Assembly (NCBI RefSeq): GCF_035917415.1 | Contig: NZ_CP109073.1 | Coordinates: forward strand, 806,001 to 870,000 | DNA from: Streptomyces sp. NBC_01803 | GTDB taxonomy: Bacteria > Actinomycetota > Actinomycetes > Streptomycetales > Streptomycetaceae | Direction of reading: 5' to 3' | Length of the DNA stretch: 64,000 nucleotides | Part shown: piece after piece, positions 47,584 through 56,315 of the stretch | How positions within the stretch are numbered: position 1 is the stretch's first letter | Layout: every line of letters starts with the position of its first letter | Program-made: the position numbers and the translations under genes | The notes under the pieces: generated by a model | Seen by the model: only the letters and a program-made list of their open reading frames with translations | The model's database searches: none | Told to the model about the DNA's origin: nothing

Positions 47584-48099
47584 TCAGCGGGGGGAGCGCT
47601 CCGGGGCCGCGCGGTGGCCGGGGGCGGGGCGGGTGCCGCCCGTCGCGACCACGCCGGATCTCGCTTCGGGGAAGACCCAGCGGCGGTAGGACCAGTACCG
47701 GAAGGCCGTGCCCAGCCCGGTGCCGACGACGTTCGCCGAGACGTTGTAGGCGACGGGCCCGGTGAGGCCGAGGACGGAGCGGGAGACGGCCAGACACAGC
47801 AGGGCGATGGCCAGACCCGCCATGTTGAGCAGGAGGAAGACGGGATAGCGCCGTCTCGCGCTGCCGATGTCGCGGTGCCGGAACGTCCAGTAGCGGTTGC
47901 CCGCGTAGGCCACCAGGGTCGCGGCCACGGTGGAACACGCCTTGCTCGTCAGCGGGCCGAGCCCGGCTCCGAAGTGCAGGACGTTGCCGCCGACCGTGTC
48001 AACGGCGAAGGCCACGGCCCCCACCAGGCCGAAGGAGCCCAGCTCGGCCGCCCTGAGCCGGATACGGCGCGGGAACACGGAGAGCGTACGAGGAGTCAT
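47584..48099 (-). CDS. GtrA-family membrane protein
   Basis: 171 residues with four hydrophobic helices: GSFGLVGAVAFAVDTVGGNVL, KACSTVAATLVAYAGNRYWTFRHR, FLLLNMAGLAIALLCLAVS, VGTGLGTAFRYWSYRRWVF. NRYWTF and FRYWSYRRWVF are GtrA signatures. It is thought to help lipid-linked sugars across the membrane. First of the GtrA - GT39 - GT2 run. Confidence 0.9.
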   Translation of the reverse strand: MTPRTLSVFPRRIRLRAAELGSFGLVGAVAFAVDTVGGNVLHFGAGLGPLTSKACSTVAATLVAYAGNRYWTFRHRDIGSARRRYPVFLLLNMAGLAIALLCLAVSRSVLGLTGPVAYNVSANVVGTGLGTAFRYWSYRRWVFPEARSGVVATGGTRPAPGHRAAPERSPR

Positions 48100-48536
48100 C
48101 GGTCGTCACTCTCCAAGGCATATCTGAGAAAGAAATGATGATCCAATGAAAGCGGGATAAGGAGTGATGCGCCCGGGCCGGCGCGGGAGCCCGCCGGGCG
48201 AGCCGGCGGCGTGGCGCCGACCCGGCTCGGCCGCGGTGGGCAGCGGGTCGTCCCGCCCGAGCAGACAGGGGTGCGACCGCCGATCAGCTCGGTGCCGCAG
48301 TCGAACGGGAGCGGCTCCAGGCCGCCGAAAGGACGTGACTCGACTTCCGGTGGCGGCCGTCCCGGTTGTCATGACCGCGCTACGGCATCCCCCGTGGAGC
48401 CGCCGCCTCGCGCCGCCGCCACGTATCGCCGCCGCGCCGTGCGGGCGGGATCAACACCCCTTCGGGAGACGGGTCGTGCCCTTCCGGGGGCCCGGCTCGT
48501 TTCGCCGGGCGGACTTGGCATCCATCGAGCCAGCCA
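48100..48536. other. Divergent intergenic region, no gene
   Basis: About 440 bp between gtrA and the siderophore operon. Apart from the iron box at its right end I see no conserved element and no credible small gene. Confidence 0.5.
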
Positions 48537-48555
48537 TTAGGTTAGGCTCACCTAA
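48537..48555. promoter_or_regulatory. Iron box (DmdR/IdeR operator)
   Basis: TTAGGTTAGGCTCACCTAA, one base from the actinobacterial iron-box consensus TTAGGTTAGGCTAACCTAA. It lies 30 bp before the first siderophore gene. It predicts repression of the whole operon when iron is sufficient. Confidence 0.93.
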
Positions 48556-48584
48556 GTTCGCTTCCGAGCAGAGGTAGAGCCGCC

Positions 48585-49814
48585 GTGTCCGTCCAGTTCC
48601 CGCCCTCCGCCGCGCCGCGTTCCGCCTATCCGGTGGATGTGCTGCCCGAGCCCGTCCGCCGGCGTCTGCTGGAGCTGGCGCGGGACGGGGAGCCGGTCGC
48701 CGCCTATGTGTACGACGGTGCCGTCGCCGCCGAGCGGGCGCGGGAGTTGCGCGCCGCGCTGCCCGGGTGGGCCGCCGTGTACTACGCCGTCAAGGCCAAT
48801 TCCTTCCCCGGCGTCCTCAAGGCCCTGGCCCCGCATGTGGACGGCTTCGAGGTCGCCTCCGTCTCCGAGCTCGAACTCGCCACCGCCGCACGGCAGTCGG
48901 CCCCGGTCGTCGCGGCGGGCCCGGCGAAGTCGGTGCCCGTGCTGACCGCCCTGGTGCGCGCCGGGGCCGAGGCCATCAACGCCGAAAGCCTCCTGGAGCT
49001 GCACCGGATCAGCCGCATCGCCACCGCCGAGGGCGTCACCGCGCGGGTCGCGCTGCGGGTCAACCCGGCGGACCTCCCGATCACCGGCTCCCTCCATATG
49101 GGCGGCGCCCCCTCGCAGTTCGGCGTGGCCGAGCCCGACGTTCCCCACGTCCTCGACGCGGCACGCTCGTTGCCCGGCCTGGACCTGGTGGGCTTCCACA
49201 TCCACGCCGCCTCGAACAACCTCGACGCCGGAACTCACGCCGCCTACCTGCGCTGGTGTCTGGAGTGGAGCGAACGGACCGCGTCGACCCACGGGATCGA
49301 CCTGCGCCACGTCGACATCGGCGGCGGCATCGGCGTCGCCTTCGAGGGCGAGAAGCCGTTCGACGTGGCCCACTTCGGCGAGTTGGCCCGGGCCATCCGG
49401 CCCCCCGCCGGGGTCAAGGTGCTGCTGGAGCCCGGCCGTTACCTCGTCGCGGACTGTGGCTGGTACGCCGCCGAGGTGACGGACGTCAAGGCGTCCTACG
49501 GCGAGTGGTTCGCCGTGCTGCGCGGCGGCATCAACCACTTCCAGCTGCCCACCTCGTGGGACATCGTGCACAACGTGGCGGTGCTGCCCGTCGAGAACTG
49601 GCCCGAGAGCTGTCCCCGCCCGGCCGCCGAGCGGACCCGGGTCACCGTCGTCGGCGAGCTGTGCACCCCCGAGGACACCCTGCTGCGCGATGTCCGCGTG
49701 GATCGGGTGCGCGCGGGCGACCTGGTCGTCTTCCCCTTCGCCGGGTCCTACGGCTGGGAGTTCGCGATGCACTCCTTCCTCGGCCACCCCGTCGCGGGCC
49801 GCCACCTGATCTGA
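48585..49814 (+). CDS. PLP-dependent type III decarboxylase, SbnH-like
   Basis: 409 residues from a GTG. Alanine-racemase-fold decarboxylase: VYYAVKANSFPGVLKAL (PLP Lys in VKAN), GFEVASVSELELA, GFHIHAASNNLD, DIGGGIGV, LEPGRYLVADCGWY and a C-terminal GELCTPEDTLLRDV (catalytic Cys) with FPFAGSYGWEFAMHSFLGHP. The closest functional type is SbnH, which decarboxylates a citryl-amino-acid intermediate in staphyloferrin B, or diaminopimelate/ornithine decarboxylases. First gene of the eight-gene operon. Confidence 0.8.
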   Translation: MSVQFPPSAAPRSAYPVDVLPEPVRRRLLELARDGEPVAAYVYDGAVAAERARELRAALPGWAAVYYAVKANSFPGVLKALAPHVDGFEVASVSELELATAARQSAPVVAAGPAKSVPVLTALVRAGAEAINAESLLELHRISRIATAEGVTARVALRVNPADLPITGSLHMGGAPSQFGVAEPDVPHVLDAARSLPGLDLVGFHIHAASNNLDAGTHAAYLRWCLEWSERTASTHGIDLRHVDIGGGIGVAFEGEKPFDVAHFGELARAIRPPAGVKVLLEPGRYLVADCGWYAAEVTDVKASYGEWFAVLRGGINHFQLPTSWDIVHNVAVLPVENWPESCPRPAAERTRVTVVGELCTPEDTLLRDVRVDRVRAGDLVVFPFAGSYGWEFAMHSFLGHPVAGRHLI

Positions 49815-49883
49815 GCCTTCTCCCCCACCTGAGCCTCGGCCACATCTTCACCCCTCACTTCTCCCCTTCCCCCGGAGTCGTCC

Positions 49884-51281
49884 ATGACCATGCAGCCAAC
49901 CGCCCCGCCCCAGACCGGGCGGTCCTCCCACGACGCGGGCGCCATCCTGCGGCGGCAGCGCGACCGGGAGTCCTCCGCGCGCACCTACGCCCGTTCGTTC
50001 CCGATCGTCCCGGCCCGCGCCCACGGCATGGTGATCGAGGGGGCCGACGGCCGCCGTTACCTGGACTGCCTGTCCGGCGCGGGCACGCTCGCGCTCGGCC
50101 ACAACCACCCGCTCGTGCTGGAGGCTATCCGCCGCACAATCGACAGCGGCGCGCCGCTGCACGTCCTGGACCTGGCGACGCCCGAGAAGGACGACTTCAC
50201 CGACGCGCTGTTCGCCACCCTGCCCAAGGCGTTCGCCGACAAGGCGCGCGTCCACTTCTGCGGGCCCGCCGGGACCGACGCGGTGGAGGCGGCGCTGAAG
50301 CTGATGCAGACGGCCACCGGGCGGCGCGGGGTGCTGGCGTTCACCGGGGCGTACCACGGGATGACCGCCGGGGCGCTGGCCGCCTCGGGCGGCGTCGGGG
50401 TGAAGCGGTCGGTGGCCGGGATCGCCGCCGACGTGACGCGACTGCCGTTCCCGTACTCGTACCGCTGCCCGTTCGGCGCCGGGGGCGAGCGCGGCGCGGA
50501 GCTGTCGGCCGCGTACACCGAGCGGCTGCTCGACGACCCCAACGGCGGTGTGGTGCCGCCCGCCACGATGATCCTGGAGGCGGTGCAGGGCGAGGGCGGC
50601 GCGGTCCCGGCGCCGGACGGCTGGCTGCGCGAGATGCGGCGGATCACCGCCGAGCGCGACATCCCGCTGATCGTGGACGAGGTGCAGACCGGGGTGGGGC
50701 GCACGGGCGCCTTCTGGGCCGTGGAGCACAGCGGGATCGTGCCGGACGCCATGGTGATGTCGAAGGCGATCGGCGGCAGCCTGCCGCTGGCGGTGCTCGT
50801 CTACCACGAGGACTACGACGGCTGGCTACCCGGCGCGCACACCGGCACGTTCCGCGGCAACACCCTGGCCATGGCGGCGGGCGCGGCGACCCTGCGGCAC
50901 GTCGCGCGGGAGGGCCTGACCGAACGGGCCGCCACCGTCGGGGCCCGGATGACCGCCCGCCTGGACGGGCTGCGCGCCGCGCTGCCCACGATCGGTGACG
51001 TGCGCGGGCGCGGCCTGATGATCGGCGTCGAACTGGTCGACCCCGAGGGTGAGTCGGACTCCTGCGGCGCCCGGCCCTGCGCCCCGGCGCTGGCGGCCCA
51101 GGTACGCGCCGCCTGCCTGGACCGGGGCCTGATCGTGGAGCTGGGCGGCCGGTTCGACTCCACGGTGCGGCTGCTCCCGCCACTGATCATCACCGACCAG
51201 GAGGCCGAGGCGGTGCTCGACCGGCTGTCCGACGCCATCGCCGAGGTGACGGCCCGTCAGCGGGTGGGGAGGACGGCATGA
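49884..51281 (+). CDS. Diaminobutyrate-2-oxoglutarate aminotransferase (RhbA/Dat-like)
   Basis: 465 residues. Class III aminotransferase motifs: YLDCLSGAGTLALGHNHP, HFCGPAGTDAVEAALKL, AYHGMTAGALA, EAVQGEGG, LIVDEVQTGVGRTG, MSKAIGGSLPLAVLVY (PLP Lys) and GTFRGNTLAM. It converts aspartate-semialdehyde to L-2,4-diaminobutyrate, the first step towards 1,3-diaminopropane siderophores such as schizokinen and rhizobactin 1021. GGAG before the ATG. Couples by ATGA to the decarboxylase gene. Confidence 0.9.
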   Translation: MTMQPTAPPQTGRSSHDAGAILRRQRDRESSARTYARSFPIVPARAHGMVIEGADGRRYLDCLSGAGTLALGHNHPLVLEAIRRTIDSGAPLHVLDLATPEKDDFTDALFATLPKAFADKARVHFCGPAGTDAVEAALKLMQTATGRRGVLAFTGAYHGMTAGALAASGGVGVKRSVAGIAADVTRLPFPYSYRCPFGAGGERGAELSAAYTERLLDDPNGGVVPPATMILEAVQGEGGAVPAPDGWLREMRRITAERDIPLIVDEVQTGVGRTGAFWAVEHSGIVPDAMVMSKAIGGSLPLAVLVYHEDYDGWLPGAHTGTFRGNTLAMAAGAATLRHVAREGLTERAATVGARMTARLDGLRAALPTIGDVRGRGLMIGVELVDPEGESDSCGARPCAPALAAQVRAACLDRGLIVELGGRFDSTVRLLPPLIITDQEAEAVLDRLSDAIAEVTARQRVGRTA

Positions 51282-52882
51282 CGCCGACGAGTGACCTGCG
51301 CGACGCCGCCGTGGCCGACCCGCCCCGGGCCGACCCGCCGTCCGCCGTCGCGCCCCCGGCGCCTGTCCCGGCCGACGCCCTGTCGGGCGGGCCGCGCGGC
51401 GCGGACGCCCTGGAGCCGCTGCTGCGCACGGTGCTGGGCGCGCTCGCCGAGGGGGCCGTGCGGCGCGGTGGGCCGATCGCGGCCGGCCGGCCGGCGGAGC
51501 TGGCCGGGCTGGTCGCCCGCGAGTTCGACGCGCCGGGCGGCGAGGACGCGCTGCACCGCCTCACCGAGCTGCTCGCCCACGGCAGCGCCGACCCCGCCGA
51601 CCCGTCGTGCGCCGCCCACCTGCACTGCCCGCCGCTGGCCGTCGCCGTCGCGGCGGACCTGGCGGTCTCCGCGCTCAACCCCTCGCAGGACTCCTGGGAC
51701 CAGGCGCCCGCCGCCACCTCCCTGGAGACGCTGCTGCTGGAGGAGCTGGCCCAGCTCGTCGGATACGACCCGGCCGAGGCCGCGGGCGTGCTCACCTCGG
51801 GCGGCACCGAGTCCAATCTGATGGGCCTGATGCTGGCCCGGGACCGGGTGCTCGGCCGCGCGACGAGCGGGCGGATCGAGCTGGGCGGTGTCCCCGGCTG
51901 GAAACTTGACGGGACGCCCCGCCCCCGGATCTTCGCCTCCGAGGCCGCGCACTTCTCGGTGCGGCGGGCCGCCGCCCTGCTCGGGCTCGGCGAGGAAGCG
52001 GTCGTGACCGTCCCCGTCGACAGCACACTGCGCATGGACCCCGAGGCCCTGGCCGCCGCGCTCGACACCGCCGTCCGGCGCGGCGAGCTGCCGGTCGCGG
52101 TGGCGGCCACGGCCGGCACCACCGACACCGGCGCGATCGACCCGTTGCGGGAGTGCGCCGCGCTGGCGGACCGGCACGGCGCCTGGCTGCACGTGGACGC
52201 CGCGTACGGGGGCGGCGCGCTGCTGTCCGACCGGCTGGCGCCGCTGCTCGACGGCATCGCGCTGGCCGACTCCGTCTCCCTGGACTGGCACAAGCTGGGC
52301 TGGCAGCCCGCCGCCGCCGGGGTGTTCCTGGTGCGGCGCGCGGAGACGTATGCCTCGCTGGCCCGCCGCGCGGCCTACCTCAACCCGGCCGACGACGAGG
52401 AGGCGGGCTACCCGAGCCTGCTGGGCCTGTCGCTGCGCACCACGCGCCGTGCCGACGCCTTCAAGATCGCCGTCACCCTGCGGACGCTCGGCCGGGCGGG
52501 ACTGGGCCGCCTCGTCGACACCTGCCACGACCTCGCCCGTTCGGCGGCGGAGACGGCACGCGCCCACCCCCAGCTGGAACCGCACTGCGAGCCGGTGCTG
52601 ACCGCGTTCGTCTTCCGCTACCTGCCGGAGGACCCCCGGCTGGCGGGCCGGGCCGACGCGATCGACACGATCAACGCCCGGCTGCGGCGCGGGCTGCTGC
52701 GCGCGGGCCGGGCCGTGGTCGGCCGCACCGAGCTGCCCGGCGACGGGCCCGGCCGGGTGCGGCTGAAGCTGACCCTGCTCAACCCGCACACCACGCCGGC
52801 CGACGTCGCGGGTCTGCTGGCCACCGTCGTGACGGCGGGCCGCGCCGAGGAGGAAGCACTGCTGCGGGGAGAGGCCCAGTGA
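51278..52882 (+). CDS. L-2,4-diaminobutyrate decarboxylase (group II PLP; RhbB/Ddc-like)
   Basis: 534 residues. Group II decarboxylase pattern: SAAHLHCPPLA-type substrate loop (CAAHLHCPPL), LTSGGTESNLMGLM, ATAGTTDTGAIDPL, WLHVDAAYGGG and SLDWHKLGWQP (PLP Lys). It yields 1,3-diaminopropane from the product of the preceding enzyme. Overlaps both neighbours by 4 bp; its stop lies at the edge of the 90-bp repeat array. Confidence 0.9.
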   Translation: MTPTSDLRDAAVADPPRADPPSAVAPPAPVPADALSGGPRGADALEPLLRTVLGALAEGAVRRGGPIAAGRPAELAGLVAREFDAPGGEDALHRLTELLAHGSADPADPSCAAHLHCPPLAVAVAADLAVSALNPSQDSWDQAPAATSLETLLLEELAQLVGYDPAEAAGVLTSGGTESNLMGLMLARDRVLGRATSGRIELGGVPGWKLDGTPRPRIFASEAAHFSVRRAAALLGLGEEAVVTVPVDSTLRMDPEALAAALDTAVRRGELPVAVAATAGTTDTGAIDPLRECAALADRHGAWLHVDAAYGGGALLSDRLAPLLDGIALADSVSLDWHKLGWQPAAAGVFLVRRAETYASLARRAAYLNPADDEEAGYPSLLGLSLRTTRRADAFKIAVTLRTLGRAGLGRLVDTCHDLARSAAETARAHPQLEPHCEPVLTAFVFRYLPEDPRLAGRADAIDTINARLRRGLLRAGRAVVGRTELPGDGPGRVRLKLTLLNPHTTPADVAGLLATVVTAGRAEEEALLRGEAQ

Positions 52883-54924
52883 GCGACGGACGCCGGGCCA
52901 CCGAGGGAGAGCCGACCACCAACCCGCCACTGCCGCCCGGCGACCGGAGAAGCTCACCAAAAAACACAACCAGCGACGGACGCCGGGCCACCGAGGGAAA
53001 GCCGACCACCAACCCGCCACTGCCGCCCGGCGACCGGAGAAGCTCACCAAAAAACACAACCAGCGACGGACGCCGGGCCACCGAGGGAAAGCCGACCACC
53101 AACCCGCCACTGCCGCCCGGCGACCGGAGAAGCTCACCAAAAAACACAACCAGCGACGGACACCGGCGCGTGATGTCCGGGCCCGATCCGTTGGATCATT
53201 CCGACCCGCTGCGCGCGGGGCACGCGGCGGCCGGGGAGACATTGCTGCGCGCCTACGTCCGGGAGACGGGCGCGGTCGTGCCGCCCGCCGGGCAGGTGCT
53301 GCGGCTGCCGCTGCCCGCGACCGGTCTTGAGCTGGCCGTTCCGGTGCGCTACCGGTCCCGGACCGGCTGGCACCGCTTCGGCGAGCCGGAGGTCGCGGGT
53401 GGCCGGCCCGCCGACACCGCGCTGGTGGCGGCGGCGCTGATCCGGGAGAGCACCCTGGGCCGGGGGGCGCCCCCGCATCTGGGTGGCGACGCCGCCGCCC
53501 GGGTGCTGGGATCGGCGGCACGGACCGCCGTCCATCTGGCGCGCCGCCGTGCCGAGGGCGAGAGCGAGGGCGCCGGGGGGCCGACGCCGTTCCTCGACGC
53601 CGAGCAGGCGTTGCTGCTGGGCCATCCGTTCCACCCCGCGCCGAAGAGCCGCGAGGAGGCATCCGGCTCCGAACTCGACGCCTACTCCCCCGAGTTGCGC
53701 GGCTCGTTCGCGCTGCACTGGTTCGCCGCGCACCCGGACGCCGTGGTCGGCGAGAACGCCGACGGCGGCCCGGTCGCCGAGCTGCTGCGGCCGTTCGCCG
53801 AGGGCCTCCGGCTGCCGCGCGGAATGCTGCCGGTGCCCGCGCACCCGTGGCAGGCGCGCGAGGTGCTGGGCCGCCCGGAGGTGGCGGCGCTGGTGGACGC
53901 CGGGCTGCTGCGCCCGCTCGGGCCGGCCGGGCCGGCCTGGCACGCGACCTCGTCGGTGCGGACCGTGCACCGGCCGGACGCCGCCGTGATGTTGAAGCTG
54001 TCGCTGGGCATGCGGATCACCAACTCCCGCCGCAACAACCTGCGTGGCGAGATGCGGCTCGGCGTGCGGGCCGCCCGGCTGCTGGCCACGGGTCCGGCGG
54101 GGTGGCTGCGGGCCGAGCACCCGGAGTTCGCCATCCTGCGGGACTTCGCCTGGATCTCGGCCGGCGCCGAGGGCCCGGAGACCGGCCTGGAGACGGCGAT
54201 CCGCGACAACCCGTTCCACGGCGGCGCCCGCGAAGGGCTGTGCGTGGCGGGCCTGTTGGCGGAACGAACCGGGCCGGGCGACGGCTCGCCGCCGCCGCAC
54301 CGCGCGCTGCTGTCGGCCGCCGTGGAGCACGCGGCGCGGGCCCTGGGCGTGCCGGCCGCCGAGGCGGCGGAGCGCTGGTTCGGCCGGTATCTCGACGTGC
54401 TGGCCGTGCCGTTGATCCGGCTGTACGCGCGGTACGGCCTCGCGCTGGAGCCGCACCACCAGAACACGCTGGTCGCGCTGGACGGCGACGGGCTGCCGTG
54501 CGCGGGCTGGTACCGGGACAGCCAGGGCTACTACCTGGCGGCCTCCCGCGCCGCCGAGTTGGAGCGGCAGTTGCCCGGCGTGACCGACGGCGTGGAGCTG
54601 GTCTTCGACGACGGGTTCGTGGACGAGCGCGTCGCGTACTACCTCGGCGTCAACAACCTGCTCGGCCTGATCGGCGCGTTCGGCGCGCTCGGGCTCGCGG
54701 ACGAGGACGTCCTGCTGCGGGCGCTGCGCGCCGCCCTGGAACGGCTGCGCGCCGCCGAGCCCGCCGCCAAGGGCCTGCTCGACCTGCTGCTGGACGCGCC
54801 CGCGCTGCGCTGCAAGGCCAACTATCTGACCTGTGTGGACGGACTCGACGAGCTCGTCGGCGACGTCCACACCCAGTCCGTCTACATCGATCTCCCCAAC
54901 CCCCTGACGGAGGCACAGCGGTGA
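52879..54924 (+). CDS. NRPS-independent siderophore synthetase (IucA/IucC family), first copy
   Basis: 681 residues if translation starts at the GTG overlapping the upstream stop, which has GGGGAGAGG before it; an internal ATG at 53173 lacks such a site. The first ~95 residues are a 30-residue motif repeated three times (SDGRRATEGKP…RRSSPKN), probably disordered. The catalytic part shows WHATSSVRTVH, VMLKLSLGMRITNSRRNNLRGEM, EPHHQNTLVALD and KANYLTCVDG, all NIS-synthetase signatures. It joins a carboxylate such as citrate to an amine or hydroxylamine. Confidence 0.88.
   Translation: MSDGRRATEGEPTTNPPLPPGDRRSSPKNTTSDGRRATEGKPTTNPPLPPGDRRSSPKNTTSDGRRATEGKPTTNPPLPPGDRRSSPKNTTSDGHRRVMSGPDPLDHSDPLRAGHAAAGETLLRAYVRETGAVVPPAGQVLRLPLPATGLELAVPVRYRSRTGWHRFGEPEVAGGRPADTALVAAALIRESTLGRGAPPHLGGDAAARVLGSAARTAVHLARRRAEGESEGAGGPTPFLDAEQALLLGHPFHPAPKSREEASGSELDAYSPELRGSFALHWFAAHPDAVVGENADGGPVAELLRPFAEGLRLPRGMLPVPAHPWQAREVLGRPEVAALVDAGLLRPLGPAGPAWHATSSVRTVHRPDAAVMLKLSLGMRITNSRRNNLRGEMRLGVRAARLLATGPAGWLRAEHPEFAILRDFAWISAGAEGPETGLETAIRDNPFHGGAREGLCVAGLLAERTGPGDGSPPPHRALLSAAVEHAARALGVPAAEAAERWFGRYLDVLAVPLIRLYARYGLALEPHHQNTLVALDGDGLPCAGWYRDSQGYYLAASRAAELERQLPGVTDGVELVFDDGFVDERVAYYLGVNNLLGLIGAFGALGLADEDVLLRALRAALERLRAAEPAAKGLLDLLLDAPALRCKANYLTCVDGLDELVGDVHTQSVYIDLPNPLTEAQR
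52882..53161. repeat. 90-bp tandem repeat array, 3.1 copies
   Basis: Units begin at 52882, 52972 and 53062, with a 10-bp partial fourth at 53152. They are identical except for one base in the first copy (gagagcc versus gaaagcc). The period is a multiple of three, so the reading frame is kept. Confidence 0.97.
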
Positions 54925-56315
54925 CCGCGTCCTCGGCATCCCCCGACCGGAACGCCCCCTACGACCTCGTCGGCGTCGGCATCGGCCCGTTCAACCTGTC
55001 CCTGGCCGCGCTGGCCGACGGGGTCGCCGGGTTCGACGCCCTCTTCCTCGACGCCAAGCCGGCCTTCTCCTGGCACCCGGGACTGCTGATGGAAGGAACA
55101 GTTCTCCAGGTGCCGTTCCTCGCGGATCTGGTCACCATGGCCGACCCGACCAGCCCGTGGTCGTTCCTCAACTACCTGCGCGCGCACGACCGGATGTTCA
55201 CGTTCTTCTTCTCGGAGCGCTTCCACATCCCGCGCCGCGAGTACGACCACTACTGCCGCTGGGCCGCCGAACGGCTGCCGTCCTGCCGCTTCGACGCCGA
55301 GGTCACCGCGCTGGAGTGGGATGAGACGGCGGACGCCTTCGCCGTGACGTACCGTTCGTCGTCCGGGGCGGTCAGCCGGGTGACGGCGCGGCAGGTCGTG
55401 CTCGGCGTGGGCACCTCGCCGGTGGTGCCCGAGCCGCTGCGGCCGTTCCTCACCGAGGCGCACGCCGGGCGCGTGCTGCACAGCGCCGACTTCCGCGCCC
55501 ACCGCGAGGAGCTGGGCGCCCTGCCGGACGTGACCGTGATCGGCGCCGGGCAGTCGGGCGCCGAGGTGATGCTCGATCTGCTGCGGCGGCAGGACGGCGA
55601 CGGCGCGGGCGGCCCGTTCGTCCGCTGGCTCGCCCGGACGCCCGCGTTCGCGCCGATGGAGTACAGCAAGATCGGCCTCGAACACTTCACGCCGGACTAC
55701 ATCCGGTACTTCCGGAGCCTGCCCGAGGCGACGCGCGAGCGGCTGGTGCGCGAGCAGTGGCAGCTCTACAAGGGCGTCAGTGAGAAGACGCTCGGCGACA
55801 TCCACGACGAGCTGTACGAGCGGACCATCGGCGGCGGCGAGCCGCGTGCCGCGCTGCAGCCGGGGGTGCGGGTGGCGGCGGCCGAGGCGGTCGGCGACGG
55901 CTATCTGCTGACCTGCCGACACGATCAGCAGGGCGAGACGTTCGAGGTGCGGACCTCGGCCGTGGTGGCGGCCACCGGCTACGCGGCCGTCCGGCCGGCC
56001 TTCCTGGACACCCTGACCGACCTGGTGGACTGGGACGACAAGGGTCGCTACCGGATCGACGGCGACTACCGGGTGGCGCTCGACCCCCGGGTCACCGGCG
56101 CGCTGTACGCGCAGAACGCCGAGACGCACACGCACGGCGTCGGCGCCCCCGACCTCTCCCTCGGGGCGTGGCGGGCGGCGACGATCCTCAACGCCGCCGC
56201 CGGGCGCACGGTGCTGGACGTGCCGCGGCGGCAGGCGTTCACGACGTTCGGCGCGCCGATTCCGGACGCGCCGGTGGCTTCGGCGCTCCCCGCCGCCGTG
56301 GGCATACCACGATGA
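54921..56315 (+). CDS. FAD/NADPH N-hydroxylase (lysine/ornithine/diamine monooxygenase, IucD/RhbE-like)
   Basis: 464 residues from a GTG overlapping the synthetase stop. GVGIGPFNLSLAAL (FAD), LQVPFLADLVTMADPTSPWSFLNYL (family core), TVIGAGQSGAEVMLDLL (NADPH) and AATGYAAVRP near the end. It hydroxylates a terminal amine, here probably 1,3-diaminopropane or a derivative, to make the hydroxamate precursor. Confidence 0.93.
   Translation: MTASSASPDRNAPYDLVGVGIGPFNLSLAALADGVAGFDALFLDAKPAFSWHPGLLMEGTVLQVPFLADLVTMADPTSPWSFLNYLRAHDRMFTFFFSERFHIPRREYDHYCRWAAERLPSCRFDAEVTALEWDETADAFAVTYRSSSGAVSRVTARQVVLGVGTSPVVPEPLRPFLTEAHAGRVLHSADFRAHREELGALPDVTVIGAGQSGAEVMLDLLRRQDGDGAGGPFVRWLARTPAFAPMEYSKIGLEHFTPDYIRYFRSLPEATRERLVREQWQLYKGVSEKTLGDIHDELYERTIGGGEPRAALQPGVRVAAAEAVGDGYLLTCRHDQQGETFEVRTSAVVAATGYAAVRPAFLDTLTDLVDWDDKGRYRIDGDYRVALDPRVTGALYAQNAETHTHGVGAPDLSLGAWRAATILNAAAGRTVLDVPRRQAFTTFGAPIPDAPVASALPAAVGIPR

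Noticed and set aside
44615..47689. 1024-codon plus-strand frame opposite the glycosyltransferases
   Set aside because: Gly/Arg/Gln-rich antisense artefact; real genes on the other strand have clear catalytic motifs.
52882..53161. 90-bp repeats considered as a CRISPR array or as REP/MITE sequence
   Set aside because: There are no variable spacers, the unit is a perfect tandem multiple of three, and it has no dyad or transposon ends.
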